A DNA stretch of 64,000 nucleotides from Dendrophyllia cribrosa (GCA_024195265.1 JAJLRJ010000001.1:60506289-60570288); one strand, 5' to 3'; shown: positions 10,895 through 23,340, counted from the stretch's first letter. The notes: generated by a model not told the origin, from the sequence alone. Numbers and translations: made by a program.

Positions 10895-12615
10895 CAGGGC
10901 TGTACTCTAAGAGTTATCATGGGAGGCCCAAAGGGAGTCCATATATAAAACTTAGGGGGCCAGCAGCTATTGTACAAAAACTATGTTTTTGTTGTCACCT
11001 GAAGAAAATAGTTAGTAGACTATGGCACCCGGGACCTACTAGAGCACAACCCTGTGGCACCCGGGCACTGCTAGAGCACAACCCTGTGGCACCCGGGCAC
11101 TGCTAGAGCACAGCCCTGTGGCACCCAGGCACTGCTAGAGCACAGCCCTGTGGCACCCGGGCACTGCTAGAGCACAGCCCTGTGGCACCCGGGCACTACT
11201 AGAGCACAGCCCTGTGGCACCCGGGCACTGCTAGAGCACAACCCTGTGGCACCCGGGCACTACTAGAGCACAGCCCTGTGGCACCCGGGCACTGCTAGAG
11301 CACAACCCTGTGGCACCCGGGCACTGCTAGAGCACAGCCCTGTGGCACCCGGGCACTGCTAGAGCACAGCCCTGTGGCACCCGGGCACTGCTAGAGCACA
11401 GCCCTGTGGCACCCGGGCACTACTAGAGCACAGCCCTGTGGCACCCGGGCACTGCTAGAGCACATCCCTGTGGCACCCGGGCACTACTAGAGCACAGCCC
11501 TGTGGCACCCGGGCACTACTAGAGCATAACCCTGTGGCACCCGGGCACTGCTAGAGCACAACCCTGTGGCACCCAGGCACTGCTAGAGCACAGCCCTGTG
11601 GCACCTGGGCACTGCTAGAGCACATCCCTGTGGCACCCGGGCACTACTAGAGCACAGCCCTGTGGCACCCGGGCACTGCTAGAGCACAACCCTGTGGCAC
11701 CCGGGCACTACTAGAGCACAGCCCTGTGGCACCCGGGCACTGCTAGAGCACAGCCCTGTGGCACCCGGGCACTACTAGAGCACATCCCTGTGGCACCCGG
11801 GCACTACTAGAGCACAGCCCTGTGGCACACGGGCACTGCTAGAGCACAGCCCTGTGGCACCCGGGCACTACTAGAGCACAGCCCTGTGGCACCCGGGCAC
11901 TACTAGAGCACAGCCCTGTGGCACCCGGGCACTGCTAGAGCACAGCCCTGTGGCACCTGGCACTGCTAGAGCACAACCCTGTGGCACCCGGGCACTGCTA
12001 GAGCACAACCCTGTGGCACCTGGCACTGCTAGAGCACAACCCTGTGGCACCCGGGCACTGCTAGAGCACAACCCTGTGGCACCTGGCACTGCTAGAGCAC
12101 AACCCTGTGGCACCCAGGCACTGCTAGAGCACAACCCTGTGGCACCCGGGCACTGCTAGAGCACAACCCTGTGGCACCCGGGCACTGCTAGAGCACAGCC
12201 AGTGGCACCCGGGCACTGCTAGAGCACAGCCCTGTGGCACCCGGGCACTGCTAGAGCACAGCCCGTGGCACCCGGGCACTGCTAGAGCACAACCCTGTGG
12301 CACCCGGGCACTGCTAGAGCACAACCCTGTGGCACCCGGGCACTGCTAGAGCACAGCTTTGTGGCACCCGGGCACTGCTAGAGCACAGCCCTGTGGCACC
12401 CGGGCACTGCTAGAGCACACCCTGTGGCACCTGGGCACTGCTAGAGCACAGCCCTGTGGCACCCGGGCACTGCTAGAGCACAGCCCTGTGGCACCCGGGC
12501 ACTGCTAGAGCACAGCCCTGTGGCACCCGGGCACTGCTAGAGCACAGCCCGTGGCACCCGGGCACTGCTAAAGCACATCCCCGTGGCACCCGGGCACTGC
12601 TAGAGCGCATCCCTG
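10895..12615. mobile_element. hAT-like element filled by its own amplified end
   Basis: The left terminus is cagggctgtactctaagag (10895). The right terminus is agagcgcatccctg (to 12615), an imperfect inverted copy. Most of the interval is a 32-bp minisatellite whose unit contains agagcacagccctg, the same terminal motif. No convincing target duplication was seen. No coding capacity: open frames here exist only because the array is repetitive. Confidence 0.6.
11021..12615. repeat. 32-bp GC-rich minisatellite, about 50 copies
   Basis: Head-to-tail units of 32 bp, each including gcactgctagagcaca and ccctgtggcacccgg. Variant positions (gctag/actag, cagcc/caacc/catcc, cccgg/cctgg) are shuffled along the array, as expected from unequal exchange. 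It is much more GC-rich than its surroundings. It is not CRISPR-like, because there are no unique spacers. Confidence 0.95.
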
Positions 12616-13388
12616 AAAAATGACTACAGAGGGAACATTGATTTTCTTTGATAAAAACATGTTCAACATTTTAATGTATAAAAGTAACTTAATACAATTT
12701 TACAGTCAATAGGAAGATATAACATCAGCACTGGTATTAATCACACTTAGTTACTGTATGTTAGAGTTTTAATTGCTAAAATAAGTTTATGAAGTATGTT
12801 CTGTGATAATGATTGATAGTCATATTAAAAGTGAAAATAATCAAGCAACTATTATTGCATGCGACTGCAGGCATATTAGTATTTTTTAGGGCAAGTTGTC
12901 GTTTAAATTGTCACTGTGGCTCATTTAATATAATCAGTCAATTCCATATGCTCCACTGAGGCAAACTTGGAGCATCTTACTTTACCATATGGGATTTTTT
13001 TTCCAGTTTTCATCTATTTGTGATACACAGAAAAAGCATCCAGCAGGGAAAATTCCCATCATGTGCCCTGCTGGTCAGAGCCTCAGAAAGCCTCATACAT
13101 ATATTATAATGCAATGCATTGATACACTGCCCAACTATGGTCATAAAGCTCTGGAAATCCGTAGGTCTACATGACATATATCCAGCAATGGTATTTCGCA
13201 TTTTGAAGGAAAGTGAAAATGACTGTTGCCTGCAACATGTGTGAACTACATGTATGTGTGTGTACAGTGTATGCTAAATTAATTTGAGCTTGGCAAAATT
13301 TTCATTCGCTGCTTGTTGTATAAGAAATGGCACAAGATAAAATATTTTTCTTGAAATCGGATTTGTTATCAATGTGTTGAATTATGAA
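12616..13388. other. Intergenic DNA, nothing recognised
   Basis: AT-rich DNA with short open frames only and no recognisable protein or repeat. Confidence 0.45.
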
Positions 13389-13500
13389 ACAGTTATAGTG
13401 CTCAAGCTTGTGCAATATCGCCTGATTTTAGCCAACACGGCCTCAGCCTCGTCCACTAAGCAACTACTGATATTATACTTACTTTCACACTATAACTGTT
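13389..13500. repeat. Small TIR element beside the 6-kb element
   Basis: aacagttatagtg (13389) and cactataactgtt (to 13500) are perfect 13-bp inverted repeats around about 86 bp. It abuts the TTAA at the left end of the large element. Confidence 0.55.
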
Positions 13501-15544
13501 AAGAGGCTGTCCGCATAAGAACGGATAAGGCAAATTTCGGACCCTCACCGATTTCCCTAATTTTCTCAGTGAAATACAACCATTATATGACATGAACAAA
13601 TATCACATTTATTTGGATCAATTCCTTTTTTTCCTATTTTGCGAGACGGTTTTCGAGGTCACCTCGAAACTAACAGATTTGCCTTCGGGAACTCGGCGAT
13701 TAAGCTGTAAATTTAGCGCGCTACCAAAAATTTATTTCTTATCTGAATTACCTGAATATTTTACATATTGAAGTTCATCTTTTGTCAATAGGATAAAGGT
13801 TCAACAATTGTATTTTATAAAATTTTGACTGAGTTATGAATTTTTTTAAATACCTTTAAAACATCCGGCTGCGCGAGTACATTAGCATACCTTTAGTTGA
13901 AGACTATTTTTTCAAAGGTGGGACCTAACCTAGAGTCAAGTCTATTATAAATCAAAAGTACTAAGACCAATCTACTAACTTATGGAATAAATTTTGTGGG
14001 CACTCTTCCTTGCGCGCCGTACAGTGGTCAGCTAAATTTACTAAATTCGCCATTTTGACCGAAACCCGAGATAAAGCGGTCCGACTGACATAGACCATTT
14101 TAGGAACCCAAAATATCATGGAAATATCATGATACCCACGAAATGTCAGACTCTGAAAAGCAAATAAAAATTATTTGTGTTTTAAGCAATTGTTTTTGAA
14201 AAAAATATATCGTTTTTCGGTATTCAACAGTAACCTTGCTATTGATATGCAAATTAGCTTCAGAAGTGAAACGGATATGCAAATTAGCTTCCCAATTAGT
14301 AGTTCGGTTTGCCTACGAACGTCTGCATACTACAAAACATTTTCTCTAAAAATAATTTACAAGACAAAGTATTGTTTCTACCAGGAGAAAAACATAAAAA
14401 AATCTTTCCAGACCTTCCGTAAGACGTTGTATTTTGTGGTATATTCATTTCCCACGATGCGCTAGATCGCGGTGTTTGTTTTGCACGGGTCACTTGTTCA
14501 TTTCATTCTACACTGTAATTCAATTAAAACCCAATCAGTAGTGCGTGTCCGCTATGTGTTTATTTTGTCAAAACCACCTGATTTCTCTCACAAATTGGGC
14601 AATTTTATTCAATAATTCCAGAGACAACCTTCAAGACCCTTAATGTACGGGTGCACGATGGATATACAAAATCGCTTCCAATATTAAACGGTGATAACCC
14701 CAAAAATCTAATAAATATTTATTTACAGGAACATGACCATAGTGAAGGGAGGAGGATATCTATCACGAATCACATGCATAACTTAAAAAGCTAATAAACG
14801 CCATGGTATGTGGATGGATTACTCTCCTGTTCGTCGGTAATTTCTTTTCCTTTTTGAACGGTCTTGGTCAAATCACAAATCACATCCCTTGAAAACAGCA
14901 GTTTAATGGGGCACGGCTGAACTTATCTTCAGAAATGTCGGCTTAAACTTTTCACAACGTTAAACTTAAGGTGGCACATTAACAGAGGTTCTTAATAATT
15001 CATATAAACCAAGGAAATTAACAGCAAAAGTTTATAAATATATTGTAATACTAAGTTGTGATAATCATGGATTAGTAACGTGCGTTCGATCTGGGCTCGA
15101 GGCCCCCATCGAGGCGAGTGGTCAGCCAGTCTAAGATGGCGCCCAAACCCTGAAATCGCATGGCATCCAGACCGATACCCTTCCCACAATTCCCTGCGCC
15201 CAGACCGATACCCGACGAGATTAGAAGGCGTTCTCCGCAATTAAGTTGAATAACGTAGAATGATCTTTTTACGGAAATGAAAAAAAAATATATCTATGAT
15301 TCAGCTATCTTTTATATCTAATCTTGTGGCAAGATCCATTGGCCCTTTGGTTAATTCGATTAAGCTTAGGAAGACGTATAAAAATGCATGCTTCAAAACC
15401 GAAAACTAGATAAGTTGAGCACAGCCAAGGGCGTAACTGACTGTAAGCCAGTTAAACACGGGCTTAAAATATTTTTGGGGCAATATCGCATCCCCACAAA
15501 GCTCAACTTACTCAATCCGGACTGCAACAGACACGATCTTTTGC

Positions 15545-15915
15545 ACCTACGCCAACGACTTGACAGAGAGAGTTATTTCTGATGGCGAACTTGTGAGGTG
15601 GAAGTCAAAGTGGAAGCAGCTTGCTTCAGAGAAACCATCAACTCTGCAAGATACCCTTGTGCCTCACGAATAAGGAGCTGTACCCCGATGTCACTGCTAT
15701 TCTCACAATTCTTTTGACGATGCTAGTGTCAGCAGCAACTCCGGAACGATCATTCAGTTTCATGCAAGGGGTCAAGATGTACTTGCGCTCTACTATGCGA
15801 GCAGAGAGGCTCTCTGGGCTCGCGCTTCTACATGCGTACAGGGACACGAGCATCGACACAGACAAGGTGGTCCAGGTGGTCCAGGAGTTCTGCGCCAGGA
15901 AACCCCGCATGAAAA
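15545..15915 (+). pseudogene. hAT transposase C-terminal fragment, broken
   Basis: One frame from about 15547 reads through ELVRWKSKWKQLASEKPSTL and stops at about 15681. A second frame (from 15621) carries the hAT C-terminal dimerisation region, with the hallmark ATPERSFSFMQGVK block followed by YLRSTMRAERLSGLALLHAY. The two halves are offset by a frameshift near 15660-15690. The N-terminal zinc finger and RNase-H-like catalytic core of a full hAT transposase are absent, so this is a remnant. It lies in the core of the 6-kb long-TIR element. Whether that element once used this enzyme is unknown. Confidence 0.75.
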
Positions 15916-17067
15916 CATGCATACGACGATTCTGCGACGAAGGTCATGATATTCTTACAGTAGCATACATGAGAAAAGCACTTTCCGAACGACCAGTAAA
16001 AGGAACCTCCGCGTGTGCTTGCGCAGTCGATGAGGCTAAAAAGACCTTAGAAGTGAAAAAGATCGATGGCTTCAGCAAGCTACACAATATCCAATTTGAG
16101 CAGAAAGGCATTCGTGTTTGGAGATCATACGGAATAGGTCTTGGCAAAGAGATTCCTTTTGACCACGTAGTAATTTCACAAGGCCAAGAGAGCACCGGCC
16201 TCGTTATTACTAGTGATTTTTTTGCTCTTTAAGATACACGTGTATATAAATGCAAAGAGCCTCTGGCAGAGAGCTCAGCTGACGATACTGATTTAGAGCT
16301 GGATAGTTTTAAGTGCTCGGAGCCCGGATGCGTGAAGAGTTTCCAAACATTTTCAGAGCTCGAATCGCATTTGGACATTGGAGACCATGCAATAAGGAAG
16401 GACACGCTCTATGATCAGCTGTGCAGGAACTGGGGGACAGGTTTACTACAGCAGTAAACATTACTGATACGCCTTGCAAGTTAAACATCAGGCAGAATGA
16501 AAGTGATTCGCCACCGTCAGACCAAGCTGTCAGGATGGGATGGGCCCTAGCCAAAGCACGAGCTGGATCCTGGTTCCAGATTTGCAGACAAAGTTAAGAG
16601 AAACTTAGCCGCAAAGTTTGACCTTGGTTAGCAGACGGGGCACAAGGCAGTCCCTCAGCAGGTTTCTAACGATATGCGCAAGGCAAGTGAAGAGCAAAAC
16701 AATCGGTTGGTTGCTAGAGAAGAATGGTTGACCAACAGCCGGGTGTAGGGTTTCTTTTCTCGCATTGCGGCGACTAGAAGAAGACAACAAGTATCAGCAA
16801 AAATCGACCTTACCTCTAGAGATCTGTTGTTGGAAGACGAAGAATTGGAAAGGCAAAGGCTTATCGCGGAGGTCGCTTACCAATTGAGACCGTAGCACCC
16901 TCAGTATCATATGATGCATTCAACTTGTGCGAGTGCGGTAGGAAAAAAAGCTAAATCAGTTCAACGTGGCAATGCTAAAACAGATCTTGGGACATTTTGA
17001 AACACCATTCAAATTCAGAGACAGAAAAAAGGATCTCACTGAACAACTGATGTCCTTCATAGAATAG
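15916..17067 (+). pseudogene. Decayed C2H2 zinc-finger gene fused after hAT fragment
   Basis: The frame carrying the hAT end continues through HDILTVAYMRKALSERPVKG and a GFSKLHNIQFEQKGIRVW block to a stop at 16230-16232. The same frame then resumes and holds one C2H2 finger (about 16314-16385; CSEPGC...H...H). After frameshifts near 16435 and 16575 the text continues as VRMGWALAKARAG, RFADKVKRNLAAKFDLG, VAREEWLTNSRV and GFFSRIAA. It ends with NQFNVAMLKQILGHFE before a stop at about 17067. At least three in-frame stops and three frameshifts are visible. The residual order looks like one protein, but I cannot name its family. Confidence 0.6.
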
Positions 17068-17334
17068 TGTGCGTGCTTTTCTCCATAAGCTTAGTGCTGC
17101 ACGAGCTAGATGTTACTTGATTAATTACTACGTGTTTAAAGTAGTGGACATCCTCTGAAAATCCTGGGTTTGTTGACAGTAAAATAAATAACCCCCATCT
17201 TGAAACCGTGCGCTTACAAAAGAGGCGCGGGATCCAAGCTCGTCCGCAGGTCTTTTTCATCTAATAGATGATGAGGATTTCTATTTAATATTTGGTTATA
17301 TATATATAATTTTTCTCTTTGTATTATGCAATAG

Positions 17335-17365
17335 GCGAAGCTAATAAAATAAAATAAAATAAAAA
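17335..17365. repeat. (aaaat)n microsatellite
   Basis: Four to five copies of an aaaat-type unit directly after a tatatata run near 17300. Short, simple repeat. Confidence 0.8.
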
Positions 17366-17620
17366 TATTTGTGTTTCTTCTCCTCCCCTCTAAAAACAGG
17401 AGGCTTATTAGACGGGGTCTCTTGTATTATAGCATTTATTGTACTTATTTAGCAGTCATCCATTGCCTTGCAGTCATGACAACGATGAAAACAATTTTAT
17501 TTTGCGCTTGTTTGGCATGCCGTAATGCTATAGGATTGCCAGTGTTAAAACGTTGGGTTAAGAAAACCGCAAAATCTTTGAAAATGATTATGTAAGTCAA
17601 AAACACTTGCCTATATACCT

Positions 17621-17872
17621 GGGGGGACTTCCATATAAAAAAAAAAACATCCTTAAAAGTCCCAGAATCTCGTTTGATAGGCGTGGCTCAAATTGCGCTG
17701 GTTTTGCCCCTAAGATGTACCATCATACCCTAAAAGGTACCGCAATAATTCTAATGGCAGTCATTTTGTATTTTAGCACCCTAAGCGGTACCAATCTACA
17801 AATTTTTACCTCTAAAAAGTACGCCGAGAATCCCCGTCATTTTTATACGGAAGTCCCCCCCCCCCACCCCCA
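17621..17872. mobile_element. G-run/C-run bounded TIR element
   Basis: The left end ggggggacttccatataaaa and right end ttttatacggaagtcccccc are inverted copies. The interior contains several ccctaaaaggtacc-like motifs. A related architecture is seen at 54926-55284 and as a fragment at 56655-56715. The C-run at the right end is interrupted and likely length-variable. Confidence 0.65.
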
Positions 17873-19486
17873 CGGCCTATACATCGAAGATTTATCGTGA
17901 CATTGGAGTCAATTGTTTCAGTTTCTTGGGTAATTAGGAGCCCACTATACTTAGCCGTGTTCACGAACTTCAAGATAATGAAGGGATGAGGCCTTTATGT
18001 ACCCAGCGGTCGGGAAAGTTTTACGCCGTTATTTCTGAAGATAAGTTTAACCGTGCCCTGTTAAACTGCTTTTAAACTGTGATTCGTGATTTCACCGAGA
18101 CCGTTCAGGAAATGAAATAGCCCGAACTGGCTAATAATCCATCCACATACCATAGCGTTTATTAGGTTTTTGAGTAATGCATGTGATTCGTGATAGATAT
18201 CTCCCTCCCTTCACCACCCTAGAATTTGTAGCTTCAAGGCTATGGTTATGTTCCTGTAAATAAATATTTATTAGATTTTTGGGGTTATCACCGTTTAATA
18301 TCGGAAGCGATATTGTATATCCATCTTGCACCCGTACATTTACGGTCTTGAAGGTTGTCTCTGGAATTATTGAATAAAATTGCCCAATTTGTGAGAGAAA
18401 TCAGGTGGTTTTGACAAAATAAACACATAGCGGACACGCACTACTGATTGGGTTTTAATTGAATTACAGTGTAGAATGAAATGAACAAGTGACCCGTGCA
18501 AAACAAACACCGCGATCTAGCGCATCGTGGGAAATGAATATACCACAAAATACAACGTCTTACGGAAGGTCTGGAAAGATTTTTTTATGTTTTTCTCCTG
18601 GTAGAAACAATACTTTGTCTTGTAAATTATTTTTAGAGAAAATGTTTTGTAGTATTCAGACGTTCTTAGGCAAACCGAACTACTAATTGGGAAGCTAATT
18701 TGCATATCCGTTTCACTTCTGAAGCTAATTTGCATATCAATAGCAAGGTTACTGTTGAATACCGAAAAACGATATATTTTTTTTCAAAAACAATTGCTTA
18801 AAACACAAATAATTTTTATTTGCTTTTCAGAGTCTGACATTTCGTGGGTATCATGATATTTCCATGATATTTTGGGTTCCTAAAATGGTCTATGTCAGTT
18901 AGACCGCTTTATCTCCGGTTTCGGTCAAAATGGCGAATTTAGTAAATTTAGCTGACCACTGTACGACGCGCAAGGAAGAGTGTCCACAAAATTTATTCCA
19001 TAAGTTAGTAGATTGGTCTTAGTACTTTTGATTTATAATAGACTTGACTCTAGGTTAGGTCCCACTTTTGAAAAAATAGTCTTCAACTAAAGGTATGCTA
19101 ATGTACTCGCGCAGCCGGAGGTTTTAAAGGTATTTAGAAAAATTTACAATTCAGTCAAAATTTTATAAAATACAATTTTTGAACCTTTATCCTATTGAAA
19201 AAAGATGGAACTTCAATATGTAAAATATTCAGGTAATTCAGATAAGAAATAAATTTTTGGTAGCGCCCTAAATTTACAGCTTAATCGCCGAGTTCCCGAA
19301 GGCAAATTTGTTAGTTTCGAGGTGACCTCGAAAACCGTCTCAAAAAATAGGAAAAAAAAGGAATTGATCCAAATAAATGTGAAATTTGTTCATGTCATAT
19401 AATGGTTGTATTTCACTGGGAAAATTAGGGAAATTGGTGAGGGTCCGAAATTTGCCTTATCCGTTCTTACGCGGACAGCCTCTTAA

Positions 19487-20998
19487 ATAGCTCTTTTTTG
19501 CTGCACATTTTGCCCTGAAAATGCTGCATAATTTTCCATGTTTTTGCGCTTTATCAGAAGGCCTAAAAATAAATTTCTATTAGTGGGAGTAATTTTCAGT
19601 AAATCCTCTTTGCCAGAACTTCACCTCTTTTTGTTACAAAACGGGGTTTCTGTTATAGCATCTGCAAGATCGATAAGTACACTAAGGTGCAGAATTGCAG
19701 AAAACTAGTTTAATGAGATGGAAATCATATTTCTATCTCATTGAATAACAATACATCCCATTGTTTCATGCTTCATTCTGAAAAAAAACTGAATTAATTT
19801 TCTGCAATCCTGCCCCTCACTCGATAAATAGGAGTTGACTGTATGCGGGGACTATCTTGAGTCAAATACCCAGAGTATGCCAGAGGTGAGGAATCTTAGA
19901 ATTGACTGATACCAAACAGTAAATATGTCGTGTCAGTAAGTGAAAGTAGCGAAGGATTTTCAAGTGTGATAAGTTAATAACATAAGACATTAAGTGATGT
20001 TATTTTTAAACAAATTTAAGCTTAAGCTTATAATAAATGCTGTTGTTCATTTACGACTTCTGTACATTTCGATTAAATTCGATAGCATCTGCAGATTATT
20101 AATCGATTTCTAACGAGTAATCGATTGAATGCCACTGAATGTTTCACCAATGCTGCTTCGAAGCAAATAATACAACAAAACTAGGGCCACGACATCACAA
20201 AGACACATTGAAAACTTGCAACCTTCTGTCGACTTCTGCAGTCTCGTCACAGTATAAAATGGGGGTTAAAAGTATGACAAATAAATTATCTACTTACTCC
20301 ATGGGGACATGAAACTGAACTGTGTTTTCAGGTAGTTCTCTTCCAGGTCTAACGATCTTCATGTACCAATTACAAAGAAATATACGAGCTTGCAATGTTG
20401 GCTTTTTTACCACATGTCTGTACGCCATCTTGAACGGGTGATACAGTTGTAGTCTGGGTCCTAATTAACAAAACGGGAGGGAGGGGAGGTAGGGGACAAA
20501 GTGCGGGTTTGTATGGGTTTTTTGGGGGAGATTCGGAGCAAATGCTGATTTCGGAGCCGAACTAAATATTTCTTATTGCCGTATTATAAGTATGTTTTGA
20601 CAGATTTATACCACGAATGGAACCTGGACAAAAAATTATTAGAGGCTATTCTGTTTGTTCTTATTCCGGAATACGGTCAATCGAACGAGCTTTTAATGTC
20701 AGTCTTCTGCCTTCCTTGAGTGGTAATGAAGTTTTTAGCCCGCAAACCAGCGAAAGGTTTTTCGATTTGCGTTGTTGTTTTGTCGATTTTTTTCGCTTAG
20801 TTTTCAAAATCGAGAAAATTGAATCTTTGTTGGTAACATTCTGCACATATCGTAACATAACTTTTCGGGAATTCAGTGAGAAGCAGGTCAATGTTTGTTT
20901 GAAGATCTTGGACATGCTGATGTTTTGGTGGGATGCGTATTTCGGTCACTTTCGCTTTTCTTTGGTTATTAGTTTTAGTGTTCTCGATACATAAATAC
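19487..20998. other. Intergenic DNA with unassigned 125-codon frame
   Basis: Mostly AT-rich and unannotated. An open frame at 20617-20994 (+) is the longest here. It resembles no family I know, lacks a clear promoter or splice context and is overlapped by an opposite-strand frame, so it is not called as a gene. Confidence 0.4.
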
Positions 20999-21032
20999 TG
21001 CTATTACTGTAAAGGCTTTTACAGTAATAGCA
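20999..21032. repeat. Perfect short hairpin
   Basis: tgctattactgtaaa and tttacagtaatagca form a perfect 15-bp stem around a 4-base loop. Confidence 0.8.
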
Positions 21033-21121
21033 AACCCATCGAGCGTAAGCGGGTTAAAACCTGGAAACGAGACTGCAATCCGTTCCATGACGATGACGAA
21101 AGTCAAGCGGACGCGCTGAGT

Positions 21122-21289
21122 AATAGACCAATTCCGATATATTAAAATTCAAACGTGGCTCCGAGGCTTAGGGGAATAAAACAAAAGAAATAAATTATTC
21201 ATACCTGAACCTCGATGTGATTTCTTTTGTTTTATTCCCCTAAGCCTCGGAGCCAAGTATGAATTTTAATATATCGGAATTGGTCTATT
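21122..21289. mobile_element. Foldback MITE, 168 bp
   Basis: Arms of about 70 bp pair almost perfectly, from aatagaccaattccgatat to atatcggaattggtctatt, with a short AT-rich centre. The inner half (gctccgaggcttaggggaat) is also paired. The tagacca terminus resembles the MITE at 3544-3688, which suggests a related TA-targeting family. Confidence 0.85.
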
Positions 21290-21823
21290 TGACTGTAAGT
21301 TGTTAGCTTCACATAACTGTAGTTTATGTAAATACGTCTTTACAAATTAAAAAAAATAATTCTTAGGCATTCGAGTTTGCAATATATTCAGTTTTACTCT
21401 AGACAGCTTGATTGAAAAAAAAACCGTGCACAAAGCATGAATGATACGACCGAATAGTTTTCTTGTTGGCTTTGGATAAACGTACATTGTTCCTCAGTCA
21501 ACTGCCGGAAAACCCCTTTCTCCCATCTTCGCTGTTACCATTTCTTCTCTCTAACTTCTCGTACCCTTCGCCGTTTTTTTCTTCTCTTGTCTCTTGCAGA
21601 AAACAGCCACAACCATAGCCAACACGATTTGCGTGTCGGCCATTTTGGCAACATTTTGATGTCGAACGTGAAAGTGTCGTACGCGTGTAAATGGTCGTAA
21701 GTAAGCGTGTCGCATGCGATACCCGGGAAAAATCGAACCGTCTAAATCGCCCATAAGGAAGAAACTGAAATCTTAAACATCAATAAATGTAGTGTTAGCA
21801 AGCCTTATTTGCTTTGTGCCCAG
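21290..21823. other. Intergenic DNA, nothing recognised
   Basis: No supported gene or repeat. Confidence 0.4.
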
Positions 21824-22301
21824 TTCTGTTCTCTTGCGCTACGCTTAGCCGCGCAGAAATCATTTCCAATGTAACACTCACACGAGTTGGAGGAGGGCCC
21901 GCCAGTAATCTTTATTGCTACAGAATGTGTACATGTACCAAAGATACAATATAAATATGATGTATTCTAGCTAAGATGAAATACATGCTGCGATTGCAGT
22001 ATATCGTAAACACAATTTGTACATAACTGGTGCGTATAATGATAATAACCTGGGTCAGAAAAATATGCAGATGTGAAAAGTAGCCCCGAGGAACAACCTC
22101 GTCGTAAGAATACTGGTAGGCTTCAATAACGAATGTGAATCAAGGAGTGGTATAAATACCACTCCTGTGCATATGACATGCATACCGTTATGCGTGCCCC
22201 AAGGGAAATACATTTCTGTTCTCTTGCGCTACGCTTAGCCGCACAGAAATCATTTCCAATGTAACACTCACACGAGTTGGAGGAGGGCCCGCCAGTAATC
22301 T
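21824..22301. repeat. 88-bp direct repeats, probable retroelement 3' structure
   Basis: An 88-bp block (starting ttctgttctcttgcgctacg) at 21824-21911 recurs at 22214-22301 with one clear mismatch, an offset of exactly 390 bp. It lies just beyond the 3' end of the minus-strand tyrosine-recombinase remnant. PAT/Ngaro-type DIRS relatives have split direct repeats downstream of the recombinase, so these blocks may be that terminal structure. No matching 5' repeat was found near 26.1 kb. Confidence 0.6.
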
Positions 22302-22428
22302 CAAACCCAAAGAACCAGGTGTCGGAAGTGGATCAATAATGCCGATTGCTGACCACTATCATGACTATATGTCCAAATTGAGACTGACCAACAATCCTTG
22401 GTAGGAAAAAAGATGGCGACTGGTACAT

Positions 22429-23340
22429 TTACCCATAATTCTTAGCGCATAAAAACCTTAAAACGTTCATAAAAATGTAAAGAAAAGTTATAAAATCTTC
22501 AAACCTAGTGTACACATTGTCCTTAGTACTGGAACAAATATTGTAAAAATTTGGCTTTCTTTGTGCCTTATGTGCTGTGTTAGGTCCGCAAGGTATTGTG
22601 GTAAAATGAACAGCCGCCATCTTTTTTCCTACGGTGGATTGGTGTTTAATGTCCTCACGACAGTAAAGATTTTTTGATCTCTCGCTTTTCCATCTACCGT
22701 GTTTCTTAACGACTCTGTCAGGTATATCATTGTTGGCAGCGGCAGTAGCCCCCTCAAAAAGTCCTGAGTGAATGTAAACCAAAGTAGGAGGTATCCAAAC
22801 CAATGGCTCTAAGCTTGCCTAATATAACCTCTCTAGCCCTAGAGTAAGAAAATTTGGTTCCAGGTCTGAGGAAATATCCTCTCGCCTTGCTGCCACCCAG
22901 AGAACGAAATACATATTCGTCGGACTGAACATTATCTTGAGCCAAATTAGCATATCTGTTGAGCATAGCATATGGGCACGTAGATCTGCCTGTTTTGGCG
23001 ACTAGTCTGGTGCAACCTTCCCGATATTGGTCGGCTTTACTCTTGGAAATAAAGATGGAAAAATAAGTGGCCTCAAAATCATGTGTATGTCGGACCACGT
23101 TAAATTAAATACCTCGTCATAGCGTAAAAACGCTGCAAAAGCAATTAAGCAAAAACAAACATCTCTAATGTCCGAAAGGGTGGCATCGGATGTAGCAAAT
23201 TTGTCTACAAGCTGATGTAAATGAATGGGAAGAATAGGCGATCTTTTGCTGTGTGAAACCGACGACGCGAGTCTTCTTTTGCAGCCTTCTAAAATGAACT
23301 TAGTAAACGCAGAATCGCATGGATTCAAAACAGCGCATGA
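22429..23340 (-). pseudogene. Tyrosine recombinase of DIRS-like retroelement, broken
   Basis: Three overlapping minus-strand frames form one decayed tyrosine recombinase. The upstream frame (23328-23002) holds the box I region FLRYDEVFNLTWSDI with the first catalytic Arg. The middle frame (23098-22754) ends in FGLHSLR, the H-x-x-R box II. After a frameshift the downstream frame (to 22429) continues EGATAAANNDIPDRVVKKHG and then NLYCRE, supplying the second His and the candidate nucleophile Tyr. In an intact DIRS element this enzyme integrates the circular cDNA. The frameshifts make it inactive. Confidence 0.8.

Larger units (their letters stand above)
13499..19486. mobile_element. 6-kb element with about 1.47-kb inverted arms
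   Basis: The left arm (about 13499-14965) begins ttaagaggctgtccgc and the right arm (about 18015-19486) ends gcggacagcctcttaa. The arms correspond along their length with substitutions and small indels, for example the paired blocks near 14175-14490 and 18489-18735. Both ends carry TTAA, which fits TTAA-targeting superfamilies such as Kolobok or piggyBac, though TTAA could instead be part of the TIR. The 3-kb core contains two decayed genes and a smaller TIR element. Arm divergence suggests an old insertion. Confidence 0.75.

Noticed and set aside
11871..12324. Open frames of 66-87 codons on both strands
   Set aside because: They are periodic translations of the 32-bp minisatellite, with no start context or relatives.
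20617..20994. 125-codon plus-strand frame
   Set aside because: No recognisable domain, promoter or splice context, and a competing frame on the other strand.
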